NCBI GenBank assembly: GCA_001805655.1
Contig: MHGR01000048.1
Location: forward strand, 1 to 7,213
From: Omnitrophica WOR_2 bacterium RIFCSPHIGHO2_02_FULL_52_10
Lineage (GTDB): Bacteria > Omnitrophota > Gorgyraeia > Zapsychrales > Zapsychraceae
Direction: 5' to 3'
DNA length: 7,213 nt
Positions 1 through 5,698 of the stretch are shown one piece after another (position 1 is the stretch's first letter; every line of letters starts with the position of its first letter). Under the pieces are notes generated by a model. It did not search any database and was not told the origin of the DNA. It saw only the letters and a list, made by a program, of their open reading frames with translations. A program made the position numbers and the translations under genes.

Positions 1-374
1 CTGTGGATGCGGTTGGCGCTGATCGACTCAATCCTTGCCCGCGTATGGGCCTTGTCCGTGCGGATGCCCACCTGCGGCCCTGTCAGGGAGATGGCGTCAT
101 GCCCCTGGGCCTTGATGGCCATGGCCAAAAGCGCGCAGGAGATCTGTTCGCCGGTGGCCATCAGCATGTCCATTTCGCGGTCAGGCGGGGTCTGGGAAAT
201 TTTAAACGCCATCGCCTCCAGCTCATCGGTCGTGTCCCCGAGCGCGGAGACTACCACCACGATATGGTTATTCTTCCTTTTGGCGCTGAGAATACGTTTG
301 GCGACCGCCTTGATGCGTTCGATGTTCGCCACGGAAGACCCGCCGTATTTTTGAACGATAATATGTTTGCTCAT
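1..374 (-). CDS. lysC: Aspartate kinase, N-terminal part (cut by left window edge)
   Basis: Aspartate kinase phosphorylates L-aspartate with ATP, the first committed step towards lysine, threonine and methionine, in the cytoplasm. About 124 residues are visible, starting MSKHIIVQKYGGSSVANIER. The K-Y-G-G-S-S segment at residues 9-14 is the family's N-terminal ATP/aspartate-binding signature. Further matches are VVVVSALGDTTDEL (about 38-51, with the S-A-x-G-D-T-T pattern) and MLMATGEQIS (about 69-78, the T-G-E substrate motif). The ATG at 372-374 fits the usual family N-terminus; only a weak ribosome site (ACGGGC) precedes it. The gene follows the ApgM-like gene after 13 nt and is probably the last or a late gene of the threonine operon. 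The C-terminal ACT domains that would show feedback control lie outside the window. This frame runs off the window end, so no stop codon is seen. Confidence 0.95.
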   Translation of the reverse strand, partial: MSKHIIVQKYGGSSVANIERIKAVAKRILSAKRKNNHIVVVVSALGDTTDELEAMAFKISQTPPDREMDMLMATGEQISCALLAMAIKAQGHDAISLTGPQVGIRTDKAHTRARIESISANRIH

Positions 375-387
375 GTTGCCCGTTCGT

Positions 388-1590
388 TTATAGATATTTG
401 GTTATGAAGTGATTTAACAGGGCCTCTCCGCTGTCAAATTTGAGTCCCTTTTCCCTAGCCGTGTTTTCGTTGAATTCCTGGGAACCGTCATGGGGGATCC
501 CCTTCCCGTACATGACAAAGCAAACGGGGTCGGCGGTGTGTGTCCTGAGTTTCACCGGTGTGGGATGGTCCGGCAGCACCAAAATCCGGACATTGTCATG
601 CTCGTTGTAATGGTTGAGGATTGTCCCGACAATGTGCTTATCGATCTGCTCGATGGCATTCACCTTGGCCTTTATGTCACCGTTGTGGCCGGCTTCATCC
701 GTGGCCTCGATATGAATGTAAACAAAGTCTTTCGTTTTCAATGATTCCAGGGCATATTCCGCCTTTCCCAGATAATTCGTATCATAATAGCCGGTGGCGC
801 CCGGGACGTTAATGACATCGAGCCCGGCCAGCCGGCCGATGCCGTTCACGAGGTCAACGGCGGAGATAATCGAGCCTTTGAGGCCGAATTTTTTATGAAA
901 CAGCGGTAGGTTCGGCCTGGTCCCCTGCCCCCACAGCCAGATCATGTTGGCCGGATTTTCGCCGAGGTCGATGCGCACCTGATTGACCGCGCTGTGCTCA
1001 AAGACCTCCTTCGACATGTCCATGAGTTTCAGGAGTATCCCGGCCTCCGGCCCCTTGGGAAGATACGGTGTGATGTTTTTTCCAAGAATATCGTGCGGGG
1101 GAGTGGTCTTGATGGCGCAATAGGCCTTGGGGTCCTCGACCGCCAGGACAAGCACATGGCGGTAGCCCTTGCCCGCATAAAACTTTGCGCCCTTCAAGCC
1201 GATGTCGCCGTTGAGGGCGTCGATCAAAAGCGAGGCTTCGTTGGTGCGGATGTGGCCGGCGCTGTAATCCGCCATTTCATCATTCGTGACTGTGACCAGA
1301 TTGCACCGGAAGGCCACTTCGTTGTCCGCGAGAACGATGTTCAGGTTGGCCGCCTCCAGCGGCGCGCGGCCCGTATGGCATGTCCTGGGATCATAACCCA
1401 GGATGGCCATGTTGCCGATGTCGGAGCCCGGGGACATTTGATCGGGGATAGTCTTGACCAGCCCGGTGGTGCCGCTGCGGGCCAGGTAATCCATGTTGGT
1501 CGTGACGGCGGCTTCCAGTGGTGTGCGGTTGCCCAGCTCTTCCACCGGATTATCCGCCATGCCGTCCGGGACGATGACGATATATTTCAT
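388..1590 (-). CDS. apgM: ApgM-like alkaline-phosphatase-superfamily protein; proposed homoserine kinase or cofactor-independent phosphoglycerate mutase
   Basis: A 400-residue protein of the archaeal-type phosphoglycerate mutase (ApgM) family, within the alkaline phosphatase superfamily. Visible metal and catalytic residues are D9 in VPDGMAD, the likely phosphorylated serine S56 in PGSDIGNMAILGYDP, D298 and H302 in ATDEAGH, D341-H342 in LPDHPTPV, and H351. The PPHDI motif near 164-168 is also typical. Full length, no break. Family knowledge: ApgM interconverts 2- and 3-phosphoglycerate, but a bacterial subgroup found beside hom, thrC and lysC has been proposed as an unrelated replacement for ThrB homoserine kinase. 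Here it lies between thrC and lysC with no thrB in view, so I favour that role; this is inference from context. Its ATG overlaps the stop of the coaB-like gene (ATGA, 4 nt), which indicates translational coupling. The assignment to the family is sure, the reaction is not. Confidence 0.93.
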   Translation of the reverse strand: MKYIVIVPDGMADNPVEELGNRTPLEAAVTTNMDYLARSGTTGLVKTIPDQMSPGSDIGNMAILGYDPRTCHTGRAPLEAANLNIVLADNEVAFRCNLVTVTNDEMADYSAGHIRTNEASLLIDALNGDIGLKGAKFYAGKGYRHVLVLAVEDPKAYCAIKTTPPHDILGKNITPYLPKGPEAGILLKLMDMSKEVFEHSAVNQVRIDLGENPANMIWLWGQGTRPNLPLFHKKFGLKGSIISAVDLVNGIGRLAGLDVINVPGATGYYDTNYLGKAEYALESLKTKDFVYIHIEATDEAGHNGDIKAKVNAIEQIDKHIVGTILNHYNEHDNVRILVLPDHPTPVKLRTHTADPVCFVMYGKGIPHDGSQEFNENTAREKGLKFDSGEALLNHFITKYL

Positions 1591-2240
1591 ATTTTACTGC
1601 TCACTGTTCTCACTAAAGATCGGGCAAGCCCATTTCTGGAGCGCTCATGGGCGAAAAACGTGCCCTTTCGGTCAAGGATGTAACTTTCATATTTGCCGTT
1701 ATCCACGCTGTTGGCAACGACCAAGTCGCACTTACCGTCTTTGAAAACGCCGCGCGTTTTTGCCACGGCCTTTGTTTTATTGATCCCCGGCTCCAGCTTG
1801 AACCCCACCAGAAACAAATCCGGAGCGGACCTTCTGATCTGCTGAATGATTTTTTTTGTCGGCACAAGCTCCAGCCGTAAAGATTTGCAATGAGATCTCC
1901 ATTTCGTTTTTCCGGGCCGTTTTAGCTTATAATCCGCGACGGCCGCGGCGTGTATGCAAATATCATATTTTTTACCCAATTCATTTTTTAGCAGCACTGA
2001 AAGTTCGTGAAAATACCGGAATTTTAATACTCTGAGGGATTTCGCGGTTAACGGTTTGGCAACCGGCCCCTCGATCAGGGTAACCTTTGCCCCGCTTTTT
2101 TGGAAGTCCCGGGCGATATTTTGCCCCAGTGTTCCGGTAGAAAGATTGCTGATGACCCGCACGCTGTCCAGCGGCACCCATGTCGGCCCGCAGGTGACCA
2201 GCACTTTCTTATTTTTTAGAGTATGTTTCATTTTGGACAT
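1587..2240 (-). CDS. coaB: Stand-alone CoaB-like protein (phosphopantothenate-cysteine ligase domain)
   Basis: A 217-residue protein matching only the C-terminal CoaB domain of the bifunctional CoaBC (Dfp) protein. CoaB joins cysteine to 4'-phosphopantothenate in coenzyme A synthesis, using a nucleotide triphosphate. Matches are a Rossmann start VLVTCGPTWVPLDSVRVISN (13-32), SNLSTGTLG (31-39, where the family has SNHSSGKMG), IHAAAVADYKL (96-106), KTK (111-113, aligned with the catalytic KIKK lysine region), VGFKLE (145-150) and VVANSVD (174-180). No flavin-binding CoaC (decarboxylase) domain is attached, and none is seen nearby. The NPD that usually follows the lysine region reads PTKK here. 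I chose the ATG at 2238-2240; an ATG at 2229-2231 is possible. A TTG at 2270 is open but lies inside the upstream repeat. No clear Shine-Dalgarno site precedes any of them. It overlaps apgM by 4 nt. A diverged CoaB with another role cannot be excluded. Confidence 0.82.
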   Translation of the reverse strand: MSKMKHTLKNKKVLVTCGPTWVPLDSVRVISNLSTGTLGQNIARDFQKSGAKVTLIEGPVAKPLTAKSLRVLKFRYFHELSVLLKNELGKKYDICIHAAAVADYKLKRPGKTKWRSHCKSLRLELVPTKKIIQQIRRSAPDLFLVGFKLEPGINKTKAVAKTRGVFKDGKCDLVVANSVDNGKYESYILDRKGTFFAHERSRNGLARSLVRTVSSKI

Positions 2241-2243
2241 AAA

Positions 2244-2304
2244 GATTACTGACCACGGACTACAGACCAACTTGTATTATCTTTGGTCTTTAGTCTTTGG
2301 TCTG
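2244..2304. repeat. Inverted repeat made of 7-nt units between thrC and the coaB-like gene
   Basis: Positions 2244-2271 read as four heptamers (GATTACT, GACCACG, GACTACA, GACCAAC) and 2277-2304 as four more of the opposite sense (TTATCTT, TGGTCTT, TAGTCTT, TGGTCTG). The arms 2248-2270 and 2283-2305 can pair at 19 of 23 positions around a 12-nt loop. The outer edge touches the thrC stop codon. No run of T follows the stem in the direction of transcription, so it does not look like an ordinary terminator. It may be a short tandem repeat of the heptamer class known from some bacteria (for example the STRR repeats of cyanobacteria), or an mRNA-stabilising hairpin inside the operon. Confidence 0.75.
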
Positions 2305-3366
2305 TCAGAGCCCGATTTCCTTTAATATGGCTTTTATGTTTGCATCAATGGTAACAGGTTTAGCGACGTTCTTAATTGCGGCATCGGGGTCCTTGAGCCC
2401 GTGTCCCGTGAGCGTGCAGACAATTTGGGCGTTTTTGTGCTTCTTGAAATATCCGTTCTGGCTCAATTTCAGCATGCCCGCAATCGAAGCGGCCGAGGCC
2501 GGCTCGACAAAAACGCCTGATTTTCCCGCCAAACGCATATAGGCCTGCAGGATTTCCGCATCAGTGACGGCATCAATGAGTCCTCCTGATTCGTCGCGGG
2601 CCGCCACGGCCTGTTTCCAGCTCGCCGGGTTGCCGATGCGGATGGCGGTGGCAAATGTTTCCGGCTTTTCGACCACTTTCCCCAGGACGATCGGCGCCGC
2701 CCCGGCGGCCTGAAATCCTAACATCTTGGGCAGGCGCGCGGATTTTCCCGCGTTTTTGTATTCCTTATACCCCTTCCAATATGCCGTGATGTTCCCGGCG
2801 TTGCCCACGGGGATTGCGTGGAACGGGGGCGCGTCGCCCAAAGCATCGCAAATCTCAAACGCGGCGGTTTTCTGCCCTTCGATGCGGAAGGGATTGATGG
2901 AGTTGACCAGCTCGACCGGGTATTTGTCCGTGATCTCCTTGACCAGCGTTAACGCCTGGTCAAAATTTCCTTTAATGGCAATGACTTTGGCTTGATGGAC
3001 CATCGCCTGCGCCAATTTGCCCAGAGCGATGTTGCCTTCCGGGATGAGCACGGCGCATTTCAGTTTTCCGCTGCGAGCGCAATAGGCCGCGGCCGAGGCC
3101 GAGGTGTTGCCTGTTGAGGCGCACATGACCATCCGGCTGCCCTTTTCCAGAGCCTTGGAGATGGCCATGGTCATGCCGCGGTCCTTGAACGACCCCGTGG
3201 GGTTCAGCCCCTCATATTTCAGGTACACCTTCAGGCCGGTCGCTTGGGAAAGGTCTTCGGAATGAATCAAAGGGGTGTTGCCTTCCAGAAGGGATACGAC
3301 GGGCGTGCGCTCCGAAACGGGAAGATACTCGCGGTAGTGAGCTATCAGGCCGGACCAGTTCACCAC
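2305..3366 (-). CDS. thrC: Threonine synthase
   Basis: Converts O-phosphohomoserine to threonine with pyridoxal phosphate (PLP), the last step of the pathway, in the cytoplasm. The 353 residues match the compact bacterial (Bacillus-like) ThrC over the full length. PLP lysine K61 lies in [11 protein letters not shown], followed by [14 protein letters not shown] (82-95), the phosphate-binding loop VGNAGN (187-192), RIGNPASW (243-250) and [10 protein letters not shown] (318-327). The start is one of two adjacent GTG codons (3364-3366 or 3361-3363). GGAG at 3372-3375 is 5 nt from the first and 8 nt from the second, and the second gives MNWSGLI, closer to the family start MWKGLI. The overlap with hom is 7 or 4 nt accordingly, so the two are almost certainly co-translated. 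The substrate must come from a homoserine kinase, for which the downstream ApgM-like protein is the local candidate. Confidence 0.97.
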   Translation of the reverse strand: MVNWSGLIAHYREYLPVSERTPVVSLLEGNTPLIHSEDLSQATGLKVYLKYEGLNPTGSFKDRGMTMAISKALEKGSRMVMCASTGNTSASAAAYCARSGKLKCAVLIPEGNIALGKLAQAMVHQAKVIAIKGNFDQALTLVKEITDKYPVELVNSINPFRIEGQKTAAFEICDALGDAPPFHAIPVGNAGNITAYWKGYKEYKNAGKSARLPKMLGFQAAGAAPIVLGKVVEKPETFATAIRIGNPASWKQAVAARDESGGLIDAVTDAEILQAYMRLAGKSGVFVEPASAASIAGMLKLSQNGYFKKHKNAQIVCTLTGHGLKDPDAAIKNVAKPVTIDANIKAILKEIGL

Positions 3367-4652
3367 AGCTTCTCCATTCGAATGGCGACGGGTTTGCTTT
3401 TAACGACTTGAAGCTGGTTGATTTCATCCAGGGCGAGGCGCAGCATGTGCCCGGAAGTATAGTCCGTGAGCATAATAACGGGAACCGCCGCCATTCTATT
3501 ATGGGCCCTTTGTGTTACGGAATTGATGCCGATATTGTTTTTGCCCAAGATACCCGTGATGATGGACAGGACGCCGGGCTTGTCGATGACCATGAAACGC
3601 AGATAGAATTTGGTATTGACCTGGTCGATGGGCTGCAGCTCCAGGCCCGTGGCCTCGCTGTAAATGTTACAGGCCAAGGTGGCGTCCTGTCCCGACGCGA
3701 CGAAATTGATCAGGTCGCTGACAACGCCCGAGGCCGCGGACATCTGGCCGGCTCCCTCCCCCGACAGCAGGATGTTGCCCAGCGGGTCCGCCTTGATGTA
3801 GACCGCGTTGTAGATGCTGTTGATGGAGGCCAGCGGATGGTCTTTGGAAATCAATGTGGGGTGCACGCGCGCCTCGATTTTCTTCTCTTCCTTCTTGGCG
3901 ATGGCCAAAAGTTTGATGGCCAGGTTCAGGCTGGTGGCGTACTCGATATCGTCATGGGAAATGTGCGTGATGCCCTCGCGGTAGATGTCCTTGACATTGA
4001 TCGCCTTGCCGAAGGCCAGGTAAGTGAGGATGGCCAGCTTGTGGACGGAGTCTATGCCGTTGACGTCCAGTGAGGGGTCGCTTTCGGCAAATCCCCGCTT
4101 CTGTGCTTCCTCCAGCGCCTGGTTGAACGAGACGTTATTCTGCGTCATCTCGCTTAAAATGAAATTGCACGTGCCGTTGATGATGCCGTAAATGCTGCTG
4201 AATTTGTTGCCGGCCAGCCCTTCGGTGATGGTCTTGATGACCGGCACGCCGGCGCCAACGGAGGATTCGTAATACAGGCGGCATTTTTTCTCCTTGGCCA
4301 GCTGAAAAAGCTCGATGCCGTTATTGGCGATGAGTTCCTTGTTGGCGGTGACCACGTGCTTGCCCTTGGACAAGGCGCCGCGGACTATCTCGCGCGCCGG
4401 GTTCATCCCTCCGATCAGTTCGATGACGATGTGGATCTGGGGATCGTCCAGGATGTCCTGGTATTTGGTGGTCAAGGCCGTCCCCAACAGGCCCTGAGGG
4501 TTTTTGGCCTCGATGCTGCGGTCGCAGAGGGTCTTGAGGACAAACTCGGCGTTGAATTTGTTTTTAATGTAAGATTTCCGCTTGGCCAGAAGCTTGACCA
4601 GGCCGCTTCCGACAACGCCGTAGCCGATAAGGCCGAGATTGATTTTGTTCAT
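3360..4652 (-). CDS. hom: Homoserine dehydrogenase with C-terminal ACT domain
   Basis: Reduces aspartate 4-semialdehyde to homoserine with NAD(P)H, the branch point to threonine and methionine. The 430 residues fit the monofunctional ACT-bearing class. In order: an N-terminal Rossmann domain with GYGVVG (10-15); VTANKELIA (101-109); the catalytic domain with [14 protein letters not shown] (156-169) and [12 protein letters not shown] (190-201); catalytic-lysine region D201 to K205; and an ACT domain at about 349-425 ([20 protein letters not shown]). ACT domains of this class usually bind threonine, so feedback inhibition is likely, though that is family knowledge. It is not fused to aspartate kinase; lysC is separate downstream. 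The ATG at 4650-4652 overlaps the PilZ gene stop by 4 nt (ATGA), and the gene overlaps thrC at its end. The Shine-Dalgarno match is weak, consistent with coupled translation. Confidence 0.97.
   Translation of the reverse strand: MNKINLGLIGYGVVGSGLVKLLAKRKSYIKNKFNAEFVLKTLCDRSIEAKNPQGLLGTALTTKYQDILDDPQIHIVIELIGGMNPAREIVRGALSKGKHVVTANKELIANNGIELFQLAKEKKCRLYYESSVGAGVPVIKTITEGLAGNKFSSIYGIINGTCNFILSEMTQNNVSFNQALEEAQKRGFAESDPSLDVNGIDSVHKLAILTYLAFGKAINVKDIYREGITHISHDDIEYATSLNLAIKLLAIAKKEEKKIEARVHPTLISKDHPLASINSIYNAVYIKADPLGNILLSGEGAGQMSAASGVVSDLINFVASGQDATLACNIYSEATGLELQPIDQVNTKFYLRFMVIDKPGVLSIITGILGKNNIGINSVTQRAHNRMAAVPVIMLTDYTSGHMLRLALDEINQLQVVKSKPVAIRMEKLW
3372..3375 (-). promoter_or_regulatory. 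Ribosome binding site of thrC inside the end of hom
   Basis: GGAG on the minus strand, within the last codons of hom, 5 nt before the first GTG and 8 nt before the second. It decides that thrC starts at this GTG pair rather than further downstream. Confidence 0.7.
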
Positions 4653-5011
4653 GTCGTTTTTCCGTTTAAAAAGTAGGCCATCAATTTCTCGAGGAGGATT
4701 TTCGCTTCCGTGTCAAGATTTCTGAATTCGAGGCGCGTTTCATAAATCCTGTTTTTCATCTTCTCATGGGATTCCAGGACCACCCCCTCTAAATGCGTGG
4801 TTTCAGCCAGGTAGGGGGTTTTCAGTTCAATGCACAGCTCGGCCGCAGGATTAAAACTGTGGGACGTGATAAAACACATGCCCCCGAGGCCGATGTTCTT
4901 CAATTGAGTGATTTCATACTTCCGGTGCGGCTGGGCCTTGTCAAAGTATGTCAGAAGAAAACTTTTTTTGATGCGGATATACCGCCTTCGTTCCTGTTTC
5001 GGTTTTGGCAT
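4649..5011 (-). CDS. Small PilZ-domain protein
   Basis: A 120-residue protein that looks like a single PilZ domain, the common receptor for cyclic di-GMP. The N-terminal arginine motif is present (R9-R10-Y-I-R13 in QERRRYIRIKK). The second binding motif, normally (D/N)xSxxG, reads N39-I-G41-L-G43-G44, so the serine is replaced by glycine and binding may be weakened or lost. No membrane segment or signal peptide is seen; the C-terminus (about 100-115) looks helical. The start is the ATG at 5009-5011, because a strong AGAGGGG site lies 5 nt upstream. The open frame continues upstream to 5089, but that part is translated tRNA. It is the first protein gene after tRNA-Pro and overlaps hom by 4 nt, so it is probably made together with the threonine enzymes. 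Why a signalling domain sits there is unknown. Confidence 0.85.
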   Translation of the reverse strand: MPKPKQERRRYIRIKKSFLLTYFDKAQPHRKYEITQLKNIGLGGMCFITSHSFNPAAELCIELKTPYLAETTHLEGVVLESHEKMKNRIYETRLEFRNLDTEAKILLEKLMAYFLNGKTT

Positions 5012-5016
5012 AGGTT

Positions 5017-5023
5017 CCCCTCT
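5017..5023 (-). promoter_or_regulatory. Strong ribosome binding site of the PilZ gene
   Basis: AGAGGGG on the minus strand, 5 nt before the ATG at 5009-5011. It is the best Shine-Dalgarno match in the operon and fixes the PilZ start downstream of the tRNA gene. Confidence 0.8.
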
Positions 5024-5043
5024 AATGTTTGGGCAAAGAAGAA

Positions 5044-5117
5044 TCGGAGCGCTGGGATTTGAACCCAGGACCTCTTGTACCCCATACAAGTGCGCTAGCC
5101 AACTGCGCTACGCTCCG
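5044..5117 (-). tRNA. tRNA-Pro (anticodon GGG)
   Basis: On the minus strand a full cloverleaf of 74 nt can be drawn. Acceptor stem is CGGAGCG with CGCTCCG, followed by T8-A9; the D stem is GCGC/GCGC with a GTTGG-containing loop. The anticodon stem is CTTGT/ACAAG with loop ATGGGGT (T33, anticodon GGG, G37), and the T stem is CTGGG/CCCAG with loop TTCAAAT. C1-G72 and discriminator A73 agree with bacterial tRNA-Pro identity, and G37 is the base methylated in proline tRNAs. The 3' CCA is not encoded (the next bases are TTC), so it must be added by the nucleotidyltransferase. It reads CCC and CCT codons. It lies 32 nt upstream of the PilZ start and may share its transcript. Confidence 0.95.
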
Positions 5118-5199
5118 AGAAAATTTTACACTTATGGACGAGCGCAGCGAGGAACATAAGTGTTAGATTTTCTCGCCCCAGGAACGCAGTTCCTGGGGC
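5116..5199 (-). repeat. Nested stem-loop element, copy C (inverted and diverged relative to A and B)
   Basis: Read on the minus strand: a perfect 11-bp hairpin GCCCCAGGAAC/GTTCCTGGGGC with loop TGC (5175-5199), immediately followed by an outer 9-bp stem CGAGAAAAT/ATTTTCTCG (5167-5175 with 5116-5124). An internal loop of CTA opposite AAA follows, then an inner 9-bp stem ACACTTATG/CATAAGTGT (5155-5163 with 5128-5136) around an 18-nt GC-rich loop. The order, the CTA/AAA internal loop and the inner core ACTTATG/CATAAGT are the same as in copies A and B on the plus strand. Outer-stem sequence differs but stays paired. The last two bases of the outer stem are the first two bases of tRNA-Pro. No T-run follows, so it is not a standard terminator. 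Confidence 0.8.
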
Positions 5200-5245
5200 A
5201 AAAATATAGAAATTAAACTTTATTTTACACTTAGTTTTTTATCTT

Positions 5246-5379
5246 ACCCTCAATCCAGCTCCGCTGTCTTGAGGGCGATATCGGCTAAAACTTATGTCGC
5301 CCCCCTGACGTTTCGCAGGCTCCATAAGTTTAAACCGATATCGTATTTTCGCTCCGAGGCACACAGTGCCGAGGAGCAA
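5246..5379 (+). repeat. Nested stem-loop element, copy A
   Basis: Three modules on the plus strand. H1: CCCTCAA/TTGAGGG (5247-5253 with 5269-5275) enclosing CAGC/GCTG. H2: outer stem CGATATCGG/CCGATATCG (5276-5284 with 5335-5343), internal loop CTA/AAA, inner stem AAACTTATG/CATAAGTTT (5288-5296 with 5323-5331), and a 26-nt loop with a small CCTG/CAGG hairpin. H3: GCTCC-GA-GGCAC, loop ACA, GTGCC-GA-GGAGC (5351-5377), a stem interrupted by tandem G-A mismatches. It is nearly identical to copy B 166 nt away; the first 51 nt are identical. No open reading frame is supported in it. Confidence 0.88.
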
Positions 5380-5411
5380 GAAAAGAGCAAAAACTTTACT
5401 CTGCAGACTTG

Positions 5412-5547
5412 ACCCTCAATCCAGCTCCGCTGTCTTGAGGGCGATATCGGCTAAAACTTATGTTGCCCCCCTGCCGTTCCGCCGGCTCCATAAGTTTAAA
5501 CCGATATCGTATTTTCGCTCCGAGGCGCTTTTTGCGCCGAGGAGCAA
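5412..5547 (+). repeat. Nested stem-loop element, copy B
   Basis: Direct repeat of copy A with the same three modules. H1 is 5413-5441, H2 outer stem 5442-5450 with 5501-5509, inner stem 5454-5462 with 5489-5497, and H3 5517-5545. Differences from A lie only in the H2 terminal loop (four substitutions) and in H3. In H3 the loop is TTTTT instead of ACA, and one stem pair changes from A-T to G-C, giving GGCGC/GCGCC, so pairing is kept. The tandem G-A mismatch is unchanged. A and B are separated by a 32-nt AT-richer spacer. Confidence 0.88.
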
Positions 5548-5637
5548 TGTTCCCATACCGACCTATGCGGATGGTGTGGGGATTTGCGTATAAGTAATAA
5601 AAATCTTAATATATAAAAGGCTCTAAAACAAGTCCTA

Positions 5638-5666
5638 ATTATACAATATCCCCTCTCCTGCGCCAA
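5638..5666 (-). promoter_or_regulatory. Sigma70-type promoter reading towards tRNA-Pro and the threonine operon
   Basis: On the minus strand, -35 TTGGCG (5661-5666) and a perfect -10 TATAAT (5638-5643) are separated by exactly 17 nt. The expected start of transcription is near 5631. It lies just after the gpsA stop and is the best promoter match I found upstream of the tRNA, PilZ and threonine genes. Whether transcripts run through the repeats into the operon is inferred. Confidence 0.65.
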
Positions 5667-5698
5667 GTGGAATTAAGTTCCGGAAATTTTGATAAAGC

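Larger units (their letters stand above)
5118..5698. other. 581-nt region without a protein gene: promoter plus repeat cluster
   Basis: Between tRNA-Pro and the end of gpsA I find no open frame that resembles a protein. The stretch holds repeat copies C, A and B, AT-rich spacers (5200-5245 and 5380-5411), and an AT-rich part (5590-5660) with a minus-strand promoter. No clear intrinsic terminator for gpsA is seen after its stop; the only small stem there (GGAA/TTCC, about 5669-5683) is weak and lacks a T-run. If transcription starts at the promoter, the repeats form a leader of about 510 nt ahead of the tRNA. Confidence 0.7.

Noticed and set aside
994..1683. 229-residue plus-strand open frame opposite the ApgM-like gene
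   Set aside because: It is a shadow of the conserved minus-strand gene and shows no family features; the same holds for the other long plus-strand frames opposite hom and gpsA.
2241..2270. TTG start for the coaB-like gene at 2270
   Set aside because: The ten added residues would be encoded by the heptamer repeat arm and match nothing in the CoaB family; ATG at 2240 gives a normal N-terminus.
5012..5089. Upstream extension of the PilZ open frame on the minus strand
   Set aside because: The extra residues are a translation of the tRNA-Pro gene and its trailer; a strong ribosome site at 5017-5023 sets the start at 5011.
4908..5159. 83-residue plus-strand open frame containing GFEPRTSCTPYKCASQLRYAP
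   Set aside because: This is the well-known spurious translation of the strand opposite a tRNA gene and the PilZ gene; no ribosome site or family match.
5175..5199. Perfect 11-bp hairpin as an intrinsic terminator
   Set aside because: It lacks a T-run after the stem on either strand (plus strand continues AAAAATA, minus strand GAGAAAAT); it is better explained as a module of repeat copy C.
5391..5440. Second promoter within the repeats (TTGAGG with TAAAGT, minus strand)
   Set aside because: The spacing is 15 nt and both boxes are poor matches; the promoter at 5638-5666 is far better.
5246..5547. Integron attC sites or a CRISPR array
   Set aside because: The stems lack the RYYYAAC/GTTRRRY core pair of attC, no integrase or cassette is present, and two 134-136-nt copies with one spacer do not fit a CRISPR array.
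5366..5593. 75-residue plus-strand open frame in the intergenic region
   Set aside because: It runs across repeat copy B and has no recognisable domain or supported start; all flanking genes are on the other strand.
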